From positions 39,793-103,792 of the forward strand of contig NZ_CQAZ01000017.1 in NCBI RefSeq assembly GCF_001152565.1: a stretch of 64,000 bases of DNA, in the 5' to 3' direction. The stretch is from Yersinia pekkanenii (GTDB lineage Bacteria > Pseudomonadota > Gammaproteobacteria > Enterobacterales > Enterobacteriaceae). A program made the translations under genes and the position numbers. The notes beneath the pieces were generated by a model. That model had not been told where the DNA came from. It was given only the letters and a program-made list of their open reading frames with translations, and searched no databases. This document shows, piece after piece, positions 16,966 through 24,507 of the stretch (its first letter is position 1; every line of letters begins with the position of its first letter).

Positions 16966-17595
16966 TTAGTTCTTCCATTGTTGCGTACTATTAATAATTC
17001 CTATCAGATCAAAGAATTGATCCCCTTTATGAGTACTTTGATGTATGCTGGTAGATGATAGTACTGGCTGGCTTCTATCTAACTTTTTCCAAATAGAATT
17101 AAGATTAAGAGTTGTTTCATTTTTCACAGAGCCAGTAGTATTACTGAAAGTACTTTCAAAGTTATTGATATAACCAGAAAACATACGATCATGTGAAATA
17201 ACATTACCATTTGCTGGATTAAGGATTGTTAGGTAAATGTTTACCTTGGCGTTGTTAAGTAAACCCTGAGACAGTAGTGATATATATGGTTGTTCGACAT
17301 TTGAAATCTTAAATGAAGTACCATTGTTAGATATTGAATTCTTCTCTGTTGTCGTACTGAATGAATCATCGATGAAGTCGGGAGCAGATTTATAATCGAT
17401 GCCATTTGCTGTTAGGTCTGTCCATGAATCTGTGATGTAAATTGGAGCTGTAGTACTGTTAGGAATAACATCCAAGCATTTAACAACAACATTGAGTTGA
17501 TATACATCAGATTCTGTTAGTACGGTCTTATTACCACCACGAGTAACATTCCAGTACTTGATCAGATCTGGATTAGTTAGGATTGAATTGTTCAT
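16966..17595 (-). CDS. Minor tail protein, DUF2163/gpL-like (209 aa)
   Basis: A 209-residue minor tail protein. It shares the layout of DUF2163 / lambda L proteins: an N-terminal beta-rich domain (YQLNVVVKCLDVIPNSTTAP), the segment FSGYINNFESTFSN, and the C-terminal motif LNSIWKKLDRSQPV ... HQSTHKGDQFFDLIGII, where Arg/His-Q-x-x-x-x-G-D is typical. The family acts in the tail-tip complex between the distal tail protein and J. Its start overlaps the stop of the previous gene by one base (ATGA-type), showing an operon. No Cys cluster for an Fe-S centre as in lambda L is seen. Confidence 0.7.
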   Translation of the reverse strand: MNNSILTNPDLIKYWNVTRGGNKTVLTESDVYQLNVVVKCLDVIPNSTTAPIYITDSWTDLTANGIDYKSAPDFIDDSFSTTTEKNSISNNGTSFKISNVEQPYISLLSQGLLNNAKVNIYLTILNPANGNVISHDRMFSGYINNFESTFSNTTGSVKNETTLNLNSIWKKLDRSQPVLSSTSIHQSTHKGDQFFDLIGIINSTQQWKN

Positions 17596-18158
17596 TATGA
17601 TGTTACATCCTCAATTGCGGATATGTTCATACTTATGATATTTCCCGAATTATAATCAGTCTTATCATTACTGTTCTGTAAGATGAATGTACCCATGATA
17701 TTATTAAATTTGATATTTTCAGATAATTGCACTGTTTTTCTTAGAGATGGATATATGGATAGATTACCCAAACCATCATTACTAATAATCTTATATATCT
17801 TTTTATGATTGGTAAATTGTATGATAGTTCCTACTTCTAATTTAGTACTGGCAAGTACTTTAATAACATATGAACCTGCATTTGAAATAGCCAATGCCTG
17901 TACTAACGATTGTTGCCCCCCGTTATATTGGCTATACCAGCCAAGGGAATGTTCAAAGGGACGACTTAGGCCATATTGGGCTTGGAATGCTTGAATTTCT
18001 TGACGGAATTGTTTGGTTGCCTGAATTTTGAAAGTAAGCGTATAGTACTGGCAACCTGTTGATCTTGATATTGTTTGACCAGTCCATGATTGATTTTGGT
18101 ACAATGGTTGATTATCAGATAATACGAAATCACTGATAAGAATGTTTTTAGAGAACAT
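17595..18158 (-). CDS. Minor tail protein, distal-tail/gpM-like (187 aa)
   Basis: A tail protein beginning MFSKNILISDFVLSDNQPLY. The longer open frame adds 11 residues, but TAGGAG eight bases before the chosen ATG fixes the start. The segment SWTGQTISRSTGCQYYTLTFKI and the following helix FRQEIQAFQAQYGLSRPFEH are typical of phage distal-tail/minor tail proteins encoded right after the tape measure. The C-terminal half is beta-rich (IIQFTNHKKIYKIISNDGLG). It follows a terminator hairpin downstream of the tape measure gene and starts the tip sub-cluster. Confidence 0.65.
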   Translation of the reverse strand: MFSKNILISDFVLSDNQPLYQNQSWTGQTISRSTGCQYYTLTFKIQATKQFRQEIQAFQAQYGLSRPFEHSLGWYSQYNGGQQSLVQALAISNAGSYVIKVLASTKLEVGTIIQFTNHKKIYKIISNDGLGNLSIYPSLRKTVQLSENIKFNNIMGTFILQNSNDKTDYNSGNIISMNISAIEDVTS

Positions 18159-18198
18159 TTTGAGGACTCCTAATGTTGTATTGTTCTCCATTATTTAT

Positions 18199-18226
18199 TA
18201 ACAAAAAAGCCACGTCTTAGGTGGCT
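18199..18226 (-). terminator. Hairpin after the tape measure gene
   Basis: Read leftwards: AAGCCACCTAAGACGTGGCTTTTTTG. It lies inside the late operon, so it may attenuate rather than stop transcription of the tail-tip genes. Confidence 0.75.
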
Positions 18227-18231
18227 TAGTA

Positions 18232-20478
18232 TTATGAGTTTCTTTGTTGAGATTGACGAACTGCTTGTAATATAACATCTGCGTGTTGTTTACACATTTC
18301 GGTGAATCGTTGTGAACTGATATCTCCACCACCTTGTAAAATAAGGGGAGCCTGTATTGTGATCTCGCCAGTGCTTTCACCATTCTGTGTAGTCGACAAA
18401 AATGAAGTGAGGTCACGGTTAGCTTCTGGCTGAACAACACGTTCCCCAGCTTTTAATACCCAAGTACTGTTATCAGTTGGGATTGAATCAATACCACTAT
18501 GTGCCTGTCCCTCAATCTGAGTACCTTGTATAGTACTGACAATTGAAGCACCTTGAGCGATTGTAGAAGCAATTACGGGCAAATTCTGAGGAAATCCCAA
18601 CGCAATAGCCTTACTTATTCCAGCTTGAATATTAATAATTGCGTTAGCAACAGCTATACCCTTCTGAACCGCGAAGGCCGCCTGTGCGATACCTGACGAC
18701 TTACCAAAAGCCCCCTCCATGATAATACCCATATCCCCTGCGGCGGTTGATATCATGGTTAACTGTGCTGAATGACTATTTGCTTCAAGTGCTACCGTCT
18801 TTTGAGCATAAAATAATTGGATTTCAGACTTACGTTTCTCATACTCATCTAATGATTGTAATTTTGCGGCATACAATTGGTTATTAATTATCAGTTCTTC
18901 ATTCTGTTGAGCTTGTAACTGATTTAGGGCAACTTCATTATTACGACTATCAAAAGGATTATCAGCATTCGGTTGATTAAGACCAATACGTTCATCCTGT
19001 GCTTTTTTAACTAATCCCAATTGTTCTGGATTTAACTTGTCACCAATAGCCGCCAAATTCTCCTGTAACTTCTTGGGATCACTTTCTTGGATCATAGAAT
19101 CAATCATAGATTTGAATGATGATGATCTGGATTGATATTGTTGTTGTAAATATTCGGAAGTTTGTTGCTCTGATAATTGTAATGTTGCTGCACTTTCGCG
19201 AAGTTTCTTCTCAATTTGATCTTGTTGATAATTGAATTGTTTTATTTTCAAGGATGCTGCACTATTTGATATCTGTGCCATTGTTTGAGTTAAAGTATTC
19301 TCGGCTTGTAAACGTTTCGCTGCCATCGCTTTTGCTATTGCTTCTGCCTTGGCTGCTGCGGCTTTCATATCAGATTCAATTTTGTTCGGATCTACCCATC
19401 CACCTTTGGGTGCTGTAGCTTCTGCGATTGCGTTTGCCAAATCAGTTTTTAAGTCTATCGCTTTTTGACGAACACTATTAATCGATTCTTGAACTGGATC
19501 TTTAGTACCATTATCCATAGCTCCAGTTTGAAAACCACCACCCATGTAATTAAGGTTGCCAGCATTTCGTAATTGCTGCCAAATATCAATCATGTCTTGT
19601 AATGAACCTGTTGATTCTCGAATACGATCATTCAATTCATTAAAGAAACCCATTTCCTTTGGTCGTTCTGTCACTGATGCTACAAGTGCGTTAATACCAC
19701 CAATCAATGGTGTTAATCCTTCTGCCATTAATAATTTTGTAGTACCAGTTAGAGTATTAAGTTGAGCATCAAATTCTTTATATTTCTCGGCACTTTCATT
19801 CGTTAAAGTAATATTCTGACTTTGAATATAATTCAGGGCATCTTGTTCTGAACTGTGTTGTTTCAACGTTGAAACCAAAATAGAACTATCACCAGCCAAT
19901 GATTCCATGACGTTTTTTATTTCTGATGCGTTTTTTCCAGCCCTGGCCATTTCATAGTACGTATGTACAACAGCTTTTAGGCCGCCATCGGTCTGGTTCA
20001 AATACTTGTTATATTGTTGAAGTTCAATTCCATACGATTGTAAGTTTGCTGCCACACCGCCGCCAGTACTATACGCTTCTCCAAGTTTATCAATGACTTG
20101 CGTGTTGATATTCCCGAATTTCTCCATACTGAGGCCAGTACCGTAAAATGCTTTTTCTAATTGTTGAAGCATCTCAATAGAAACACCTGATGTTGTACTA
20201 ATCTGGTTTAACTCACGAACGTAAGCATTACTCGCCAAAGCCAAACCACCAAGAGCCGTTATCGCCATAGCTCCAACACTCGCTACACCCATCAACCCAG
20301 TACTTAGGGATCCTGCGTTTGCGGCTAATCCACCAAACCTACTGGTTAGGTCGCCAACCACGCCACCAGTTTGTTGTCCAAAAGTTTGTAGTGATTTGTT
20401 CGCATTATTCAAGCCCTGAGTTAGTTGTGTCGTATCGCCGAATATTGAGAATACCAACGATTGATTATTTGCTGCCAT
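18232..20478 (-). CDS. Tape measure protein (748 aa)
   Basis: The tail length tape measure protein. It begins with the usual small-domain start (SLVFSIFGDTTQLTQGLNNANKS), followed by Gly/Ala-rich hydrophobic segments around residues 45-90, a TP901-type region (LNQISTTSGVSIEMLQQLEKAFYGTGL), a long helical coiled-coil middle (QQDQIEKKLRESAATLQLSEQQTSEYLQQQ), and hydrophobic helices near residues 600-670 (AAFAVQKGIAVANAIINIQ). It spans the tail lumen and fixes tail length; at 748 residues the tail would be roughly 110 nm by the usual rule. It overlaps the T chaperone frame by 14 bases. Confidence 0.93.
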   Translation of the reverse strand: MAANNQSLVFSIFGDTTQLTQGLNNANKSLQTFGQQTGGVVGDLTSRFGGLAANAGSLSTGLMGVASVGAMAITALGGLALASNAYVRELNQISTTSGVSIEMLQQLEKAFYGTGLSMEKFGNINTQVIDKLGEAYSTGGGVAANLQSYGIELQQYNKYLNQTDGGLKAVVHTYYEMARAGKNASEIKNVMESLAGDSSILVSTLKQHSSEQDALNYIQSQNITLTNESAEKYKEFDAQLNTLTGTTKLLMAEGLTPLIGGINALVASVTERPKEMGFFNELNDRIRESTGSLQDMIDIWQQLRNAGNLNYMGGGFQTGAMDNGTKDPVQESINSVRQKAIDLKTDLANAIAEATAPKGGWVDPNKIESDMKAAAAKAEAIAKAMAAKRLQAENTLTQTMAQISNSAASLKIKQFNYQQDQIEKKLRESAATLQLSEQQTSEYLQQQYQSRSSSFKSMIDSMIQESDPKKLQENLAAIGDKLNPEQLGLVKKAQDERIGLNQPNADNPFDSRNNEVALNQLQAQQNEELIINNQLYAAKLQSLDEYEKRKSEIQLFYAQKTVALEANSHSAQLTMISTAAGDMGIIMEGAFGKSSGIAQAAFAVQKGIAVANAIINIQAGISKAIALGFPQNLPVIASTIAQGASIVSTIQGTQIEGQAHSGIDSIPTDNSTWVLKAGERVVQPEANRDLTSFLSTTQNGESTGEITIQAPLILQGGGDISSQRFTEMCKQHADVILQAVRQSQQRNS

Positions 20479-20851
20479 TATCTTTATCCTCCGTGAACAA
20501 TCGCATCATGTTGTCATGTTTTTTCTTATTCTGTTCTTCTAATAATTCTTGTTGTGATTTTCCCGAAATTAGACCACACATATCAAAGTCCTGAATACTG
20601 ATCGAACGCATACCCTCTTTAGACATGTTGCCAGATGATTTATAGAGCGTTTCCAGTACTTGTGCATGTCGGATTTGATCAATACGTGGGCCAGATGGTG
20701 CAATGTGATTCTCATAGATATACAAGGCATTGAATAAAGGTAAGGGCATAGCCCCCATTTCTTGGAAACTATGCCCTCGCCTTGCCAGTACTGAAAGGTA
20801 GTACTGAACCTGTGGATCACATCTTATTTTTTTTTTCAGTTTTAGGGACAT
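20465..20851 (-). CDS. Tail assembly chaperone T-part, expressed by frameshift (gpGT-like)
   Basis: An open frame of 128 codons that overlaps the end of the G-like gene by 35 bases and is in the +1 frame relative to it. It reads ...LKKKIRCDPQVQYYLSVLARR, then GAMPLPLFNALYIYENHIAP. In lambda-like phages the tail chaperone pair is made as G and a G-T fusion by slipping at a homopolymer. An A10 tract lies in the overlap, and the ATG at 20851 has no ribosome site, so expression as a fusion is the more likely mode. It ends just inside the tape measure start, the normal place. Confidence 0.75.
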   Translation of the reverse strand: MSLKLKKKIRCDPQVQYYLSVLARRGHSFQEMGAMPLPLFNALYIYENHIAPSGPRIDQIRHAQVLETLYKSSGNMSKEGMRSISIQDFDMCGLISGKSQQELLEEQNKKKHDNMMRLFTEDKDNGSK

Positions 20852-21119
20852 CTGAATTCATAGATTCCTGAAAAACTTTGTTGATCTCTGTGTTCATAAT
20901 GGTCAAATATTTCAAATCTACTTTTTCAACTTGAGAAGTACTTTCAAACAATTGTTCACCGTTAGCATCTACAATACAATTGAATATTGTATTAGTTGAA
21001 TTGTCACATTTTGCGAAAGTATCAAGTGTTGGAAGTTTTACATATACTGTGAATTCGGGGGTTAATGTTATTGGATGTAACTTAGTACCAATAACTAACA
21101 TTAGGTTTTGAATATTCAT
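20817..21119 (-). CDS. Tail assembly chaperone G-part (100 aa)
   Basis: A 100-residue protein directly after the tail tube gene and ahead of the tape measure, the position of lambda G. It begins MNIQNLMLVIGTKLHPITLT with an antiparallel beta start and ends in a polar tail ...DVPKTEKKNKM. Tail chaperones of this type coat the tape measure during tail assembly and are not in the virion. The identification rests on position, size and the overlapping second frame with a slippery run rather than on sequence identity. Confidence 0.75.
   Translation of the reverse strand: MNIQNLMLVIGTKLHPITLTPEFTVYVKLPTLDTFAKCDNSTNTIFNCIVDANGEQLFESTSQVEKVDLKYLTIMNTEINKVFQESMNSDVPKTEKKNKM
20827..20836 (-). other. 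A10 slippery tract in the G/T overlap
   Basis: On the coding strand the overlap reads CTG-A10-TAAG. In the G frame it is decoded GAA AAA AAA AAT AAG ATG stop; the T frame is one base downstream. A -2 ribosomal slip on consecutive Lys codons, a +1 slip, or RNA-polymerase slippage on the ten-A run would each join G to T. Confidence 0.7.
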
Positions 21120-21574
21120 TATTCAACCACCGGAAGTAATCCAGATTTCACAGGAGCACCATCAACACTTAGGGTAAATTCGCGAGTTACTACGCTGTCT
21201 TTATCACCAGTAATTGTGTCTTTAGAAATAAATCCATTTAGTACTGTAAAGTATCCAGTTGTTTTAGTCGCATTCTCATAATAACTAATACGAACCTGTA
21301 CACGGCTTTGATCTTCGGCTGCTTTAAGTAATGCTAAATGTTGTACATTATCGGGTAGCCAGTTAACTGTTAGGGTAATATCTGGTTGATTACGTGTACC
21401 TACTAATTTACGATCATATACGGAGCCGAATGTCTTAACGCTGATTACTGCTGATTCGGAACCAGTACTTGGGAACGCGGCGACCTCGGGAACAATCACG
21501 AATGAAGTACTAACTTCTGACCCAGCCTCGCCCAATTCTACGGTTATATTAGAACCACTAAAAATATCAAACAT
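21119..21574 (-). CDS. Major tail tube protein (151 aa)
   Basis: A 151-residue tail tube protein starting MFDIFSGSNITVELG, preceded by AAGGATTTTAAAT; the longer open frame is rejected. Signatures are ISVKTFGSVYDRKLVGTRNQ, ITLTVNWLPDNVQHLALLKA and the C-terminal FISKDTITGDKDSVVTREF, which belong to the siphophage tube fold (TIGR-type phage tail protein). Its paralogue forms the N-terminal domain of the fibre gene upstream. It should be the most abundant tail protein. It is followed directly by the chaperone genes. Confidence 0.88.
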   Translation of the reverse strand: MFDIFSGSNITVELGEAGSEVSTSFVIVPEVAAFPSTGSESAVISVKTFGSVYDRKLVGTRNQPDITLTVNWLPDNVQHLALLKAAEDQSRVQVRISYYENATKTTGYFTVLNGFISKDTITGDKDSVVTREFTLSVDGAPVKSGLLPVVE

Positions 21575-21628
21575 ATTTAAAATCCTTTTTGTTATATTGG
21601 AAACTTCGTGTCTCCACATTATTATTAT

Positions 21629-22045
21629 TTATCTACTTGGAATGACAGGCCATACTATGGGGATAATACTTATATCAATATCATCAAGGGCAATACGATA
21701 CAATTTCCATTCTAATAGTTCATCTTGTCTTTCTTCGCCAATCTCAATTCTATCATTTAGAATCGATATTCGAGTACTGGCATCATTTATCATTTGGTTC
21801 TTTTTAATTATTGAATCATCATTAAATTGTTGTTTTGCTCGGTTAAGATCATCTAATGAGGGGCCACTCGTTTCTACCCATGTACCACCTGTCCATTCGC
21901 CTGTATCTACATCTATATTTGCTTCTTGATATTGAGCTTTATAATAACCGTTACCAACTAAATCTTTTGTCCAGTATGTTGGTAACTCCCCCTCAACATG
22001 ATCTTCTACGTAAAAACCATTCTTATCTAATATGTTTATTTTCAT
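21629..22045 (-). CDS. Tail fibre assembly chaperone (Tfa-like, 138 aa)
   Basis: A 138-residue protein starting MKINILDKNGFYVEDHVEGE, with AAGGTGTATATA upstream. WVETSGPSLDDLNRAKQQFND, ISILNDRIEIGEERQDELLEW and the final YRIALDDIDISIIPIVWPVIP are typical of caudoviral tail fibre assembly (Tfa) proteins, whose C-terminal half contains the L-x-x-W-K-x-Y-x-x-x-L-x-D signature. It follows the fibre gene immediately, overlapping it slightly in the longer frame, supporting the reading of that gene as a receptor-binding fibre. Confidence 0.88.
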   Translation of the reverse strand: MKINILDKNGFYVEDHVEGELPTYWTKDLVGNGYYKAQYQEANIDVDTGEWTGGTWVETSGPSLDDLNRAKQQFNDDSIIKKNQMINDASTRISILNDRIEIGEERQDELLEWKLYRIALDDIDISIIPIVWPVIPSR

Positions 22046-22055
22046 TATATACACC

Positions 22056-23828
22056 TTATTGAACTGACATGAAAAGACAGAATGTGATTGCTGAATTCGC
22101 CGGAACATTTAATATTGAGACTGACCCATCAAGGGCAACGTAAGCTCTAGGAAGAACAGTGCCAACCGTTATTGCGGGTAAGTTACCGCTTATAGGAACA
22201 ATTACCTGAGTTTGTGGTCGATAACCTACAGGTAACGTAAATGCGGGAGTTGAAACATTTCCAGCTCCCACGGTTCCAGATTCTATACCGACTTCAATAT
22301 AAATCATTCCTAATATCTTTCTATATACACATCTTCGATTTGCGGTTACTGTCCATCCATTTTGTAGCGTGGCATTAATCCACGGTGTATCAGCCGCTGT
22401 ATTCGAAGTTAATATAAATTGCCCCTGTTCAAGTCTAAGTGCTGTTACTCCGTTGGGACTATAATCTCTGAGATAAAATGGCCCGTTGTTTTCTAATCGA
22501 CCCATACGCCAGCCAGCAGTGCCATCAAATTGAGTCCAGTGAATCCAGTTGTACGCAGTATTATCCATTGGTGTGAAGGTTATAGCACCAGATTGTTTAG
22601 AGACTAATGGCCCTGTTAATGTCCCGCCCGATAAATTTAATTTTGTTGATAATTCTGTTTTGGTGCTAAAACTATTATCTGAATACAATTTCAATTCTGC
22701 TATGTCAGTACTTACATTTACCTTGGTTGAGAATGTACTATCTGAATACAATTTCAATTCTGCTATATCAGTACTTACATTTACCTTGGTTGAGAATGTA
22801 CTATCTGTATAAGTTTTCAAAGTTTCAATATCTGTTGTAGTATCAACTTTAGTACTGAATGTACTATCTGAATACAATTTCAATTCTGCTATATCAGCAC
22901 CTACATTTACCTTTGTTGGGAATGTTGTATCTGAATATAATTTCAATTCTGCTATATCAATAGCTACGCTTGTCTTAGTACTAAAATTAGTATCTGAATA
23001 CAATTTCAACTCATTTGTTATAATATCAGCTTGTGTTTTATTATAATAATTAGTGCTGACATATGTTTTAGTATCATCAATCGCAGTATTTAATTCTTGT
23101 GCTGAAATAGCCCCTAATTCTAATAAGGATGGTTTTTCAATTGTTGTATAAACTTTAACTAAATCACCATTATTTGAACGAAGTCGAAATATTGGATTTG
23201 TACCAGTATCAGTAATTAACATCTGAGAGGTTTTACCATTATTAATTGTTTGTGTACCGATTAGATCTACACCAAGACTATTGTTAGATGCGTTTTTATC
23301 TAATAGGAAAAATCCATTTCCAGTACTGGTAGTATTATGAGGATATTCGACACCATTACTTCCTACTCCATAATCAGAACGATATAATTCCGTATTTGCC
23401 ACTGATCCTCTTGCTTGTATGTCCGTTGGTTCAAATGTGTATGTCTTAGTCACTGTTGAATCCTTATCACCATCAATCTGTGTTGATGTTATTTGTCCAT
23501 TTAGAATTATGTAATTCAAAACATCATTCGAATTTTCCATACAAAGCATCAATTGAAATTCTGTATTATTATTGTAGTACTGATCTAATACTACATTATC
23601 GAGTACATAATTTAGTGTTATTGTTATTGGCTCCAGATTCATAGAACCTAATTGAACATTTGAATATTCAGAGTCATATGTTTCTATTCTCTTCACTTCT
23701 GATGTTTGTTGGAATGATGGAAAGGTAGCAAGGTTGTTTAATTGTGTGAAGTTTGTATTCTTTGGTGATGTGTTTGTAAGATCATCACAATACATCAAAT
23801 ATGTATTACTCCCCGTGAAAATATCCAT
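22056..23828 (-). CDS. Fusion of a tail-tube-like domain to a tail fibre (590 aa)
   Basis: The N-terminal 140 residues are a paralogue of the tail tube protein of this phage: FTGSNTYLMYCDDL parallels FSGSNITVELG, ITITLNYVLDNVVLDQY parallels ITLTVNWLPDNVQHLAL, and IILNGQITSTQIDGDKDSTVT parallels TVLNGFISKDTITGDKDSVVT. The middle contains about seven repeats of roughly 20 residues of the type DIAELKLYSDSTFSTKVNV at residues 266-384. The C-terminal part (LNLSGGTLTGPLVSKQSG, GWTVTANRRCVYRKILGMIY, FTLPVGYRP) is a standard distal fibre region. A Tfa gene follows. This places a fibre on a tube subunit, an arrangement I do not recognise from described phages. Confidence 0.8.
   Translation of the reverse strand: MDIFTGSNTYLMYCDDLTNTSPKNTNFTQLNNLATFPSFQQTSEVKRIETYDSEYSNVQLGSMNLEPITITLNYVLDNVVLDQYYNNNTEFQLMLCMENSNDVLNYIILNGQITSTQIDGDKDSTVTKTYTFEPTDIQARGSVANTELYRSDYGVGSNGVEYPHNTTSTGNGFFLLDKNASNNSLGVDLIGTQTINNGKTSQMLITDTGTNPIFRLRSNNGDLVKVYTTIEKPSLLELGAISAQELNTAIDDTKTYVSTNYYNKTQADIITNELKLYSDTNFSTKTSVAIDIAELKLYSDTTFPTKVNVGADIAELKLYSDSTFSTKVDTTTDIETLKTYTDSTFSTKVNVSTDIAELKLYSDSTFSTKVNVSTDIAELKLYSDNSFSTKTELSTKLNLSGGTLTGPLVSKQSGAITFTPMDNTAYNWIHWTQFDGTAGWRMGRLENNGPFYLRDYSPNGVTALRLEQGQFILTSNTAADTPWINATLQNGWTVTANRRCVYRKILGMIYIEVGIESGTVGAGNVSTPAFTLPVGYRPQTQVIVPISGNLPAITVGTVLPRAYVALDGSVSILNVPANSAITFCLFMSVQ
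22670..22995 (-). repeat. 60-bp tandem repeats inside the fibre gene
   Basis: About six imperfect direct repeats of around 60 bases, each containing TCTGAATACAATTTCAATTC and a block encoding FSTKV. They are in frame, so they code for the fibre shaft and vary only by point changes; two adjacent units are nearly identical, a substrate for copy-number change. Confidence 0.85.
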
Positions 23829-23831
23829 ATG

Positions 23832-24236
23832 TTACCCTTCGATATAATTTATTTTTATTGTTTGTCCATATGCGTATGCTATATCGTTTGAATCTCTATC
23901 AGAATTTGAAAAACCTTGAGAGGTTGTTATGGAAGTTACCTTAATACCTAATTCGGAAAGTACAACATAAGTACTATCTTGAATGATAACCTCAATTACT
24001 TGAGATAGTATTGTATTACACAATTGCTCATCATATGCCAGCACCACAAAATCAATATCTAATTCTGCGTATCGTTTTGTGTTGTCCATACCTACTGGAT
24101 TATATGATTCACTCATATCACCAGCGAATAAGGTATAAATATCTTCCTGTATACTACTGGCTGTTGGATATCTTACTATTAGGCCATTCAATTTCAACAA
24201 TTGAACTATTGTATTTTTAATATCAAATCGTTTCAT
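23832..24236 (-). CDS. Head-tail / tail completion protein (134 aa)
   Basis: A 134-residue protein starting MKRFDIKNTIVQLLKLNGLI, with the segments YAELDIDFVVLAYDEQLCNT and QGFSNSDRDSNDIAYAYGQTIKI. The size, the alpha-then-beta pattern and the position between the small joining protein and the tail tube group match tail terminator proteins (lambda U class), which cap the tail for joining to the head. The final strand ending in IKINYIEG is typical. Assignment is by position and general pattern. Confidence 0.6.
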   Translation of the reverse strand: MKRFDIKNTIVQLLKLNGLIVRYPTASSIQEDIYTLFAGDMSESYNPVGMDNTKRYAELDIDFVVLAYDEQLCNTILSQVIEVIIQDSTYVVLSELGIKVTSITTSQGFSNSDRDSNDIAYAYGQTIKINYIEG

Positions 24237-24505
24237 TGTATGGCCTCATAATAAACATTAACTACCCCTGAAAAGTCATCAACTATCCTACGGACTACAT
24301 AGTTCTTGCCGTTTATTGTAAATTGTGATTTCAGGGATATATCTTCCAAAGCACATGTGAAATATCTTTCAGTACTTACCATTTCTTCAAATACTACTTC
24401 CAATTGTTCGTGGAGTACCATAATTGATACTCCAGTACTTAATAATAGAGCTTCTCCGAAAGCAGACAGCATGATTTTTTTATCTTTATTGCTGAATGCT
24501 CTCAT
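24233..24505 (-). CDS. Head-tail joining protein (90 aa)
   Basis: A 90-residue protein, MRAFSNKDKKIMLSAFGEAL..., with a beta-rich C-terminal half (SLKSQFTINGKNYVVRRIVDD). It lies right after the capsid gene and overlaps the next gene by four bases. Size, fold outline and position match small head completion/joining proteins of the lambda FII / HK97 gp10 kind. The phrase FTINGKNYVVRRIVDDFSG resembles the head-tail joining family pattern with a short beta hairpin. Confidence 0.6.
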   Translation of the reverse strand: MRAFSNKDKKIMLSAFGEALLLSTGVSIMVLHEQLEVVFEEMVSTERYFTCALEDISLKSQFTINGKNYVVRRIVDDFSGVVNVYYEAIQ

Positions 24506-24507
24506 TA

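Noticed and set aside
22670..22995. Regularly spaced repeats that might look like a CRISPR array
   Set aside because: The units are contiguous, in frame and encode a fibre shaft; there are no unique spacers of constant length and no cas genes.
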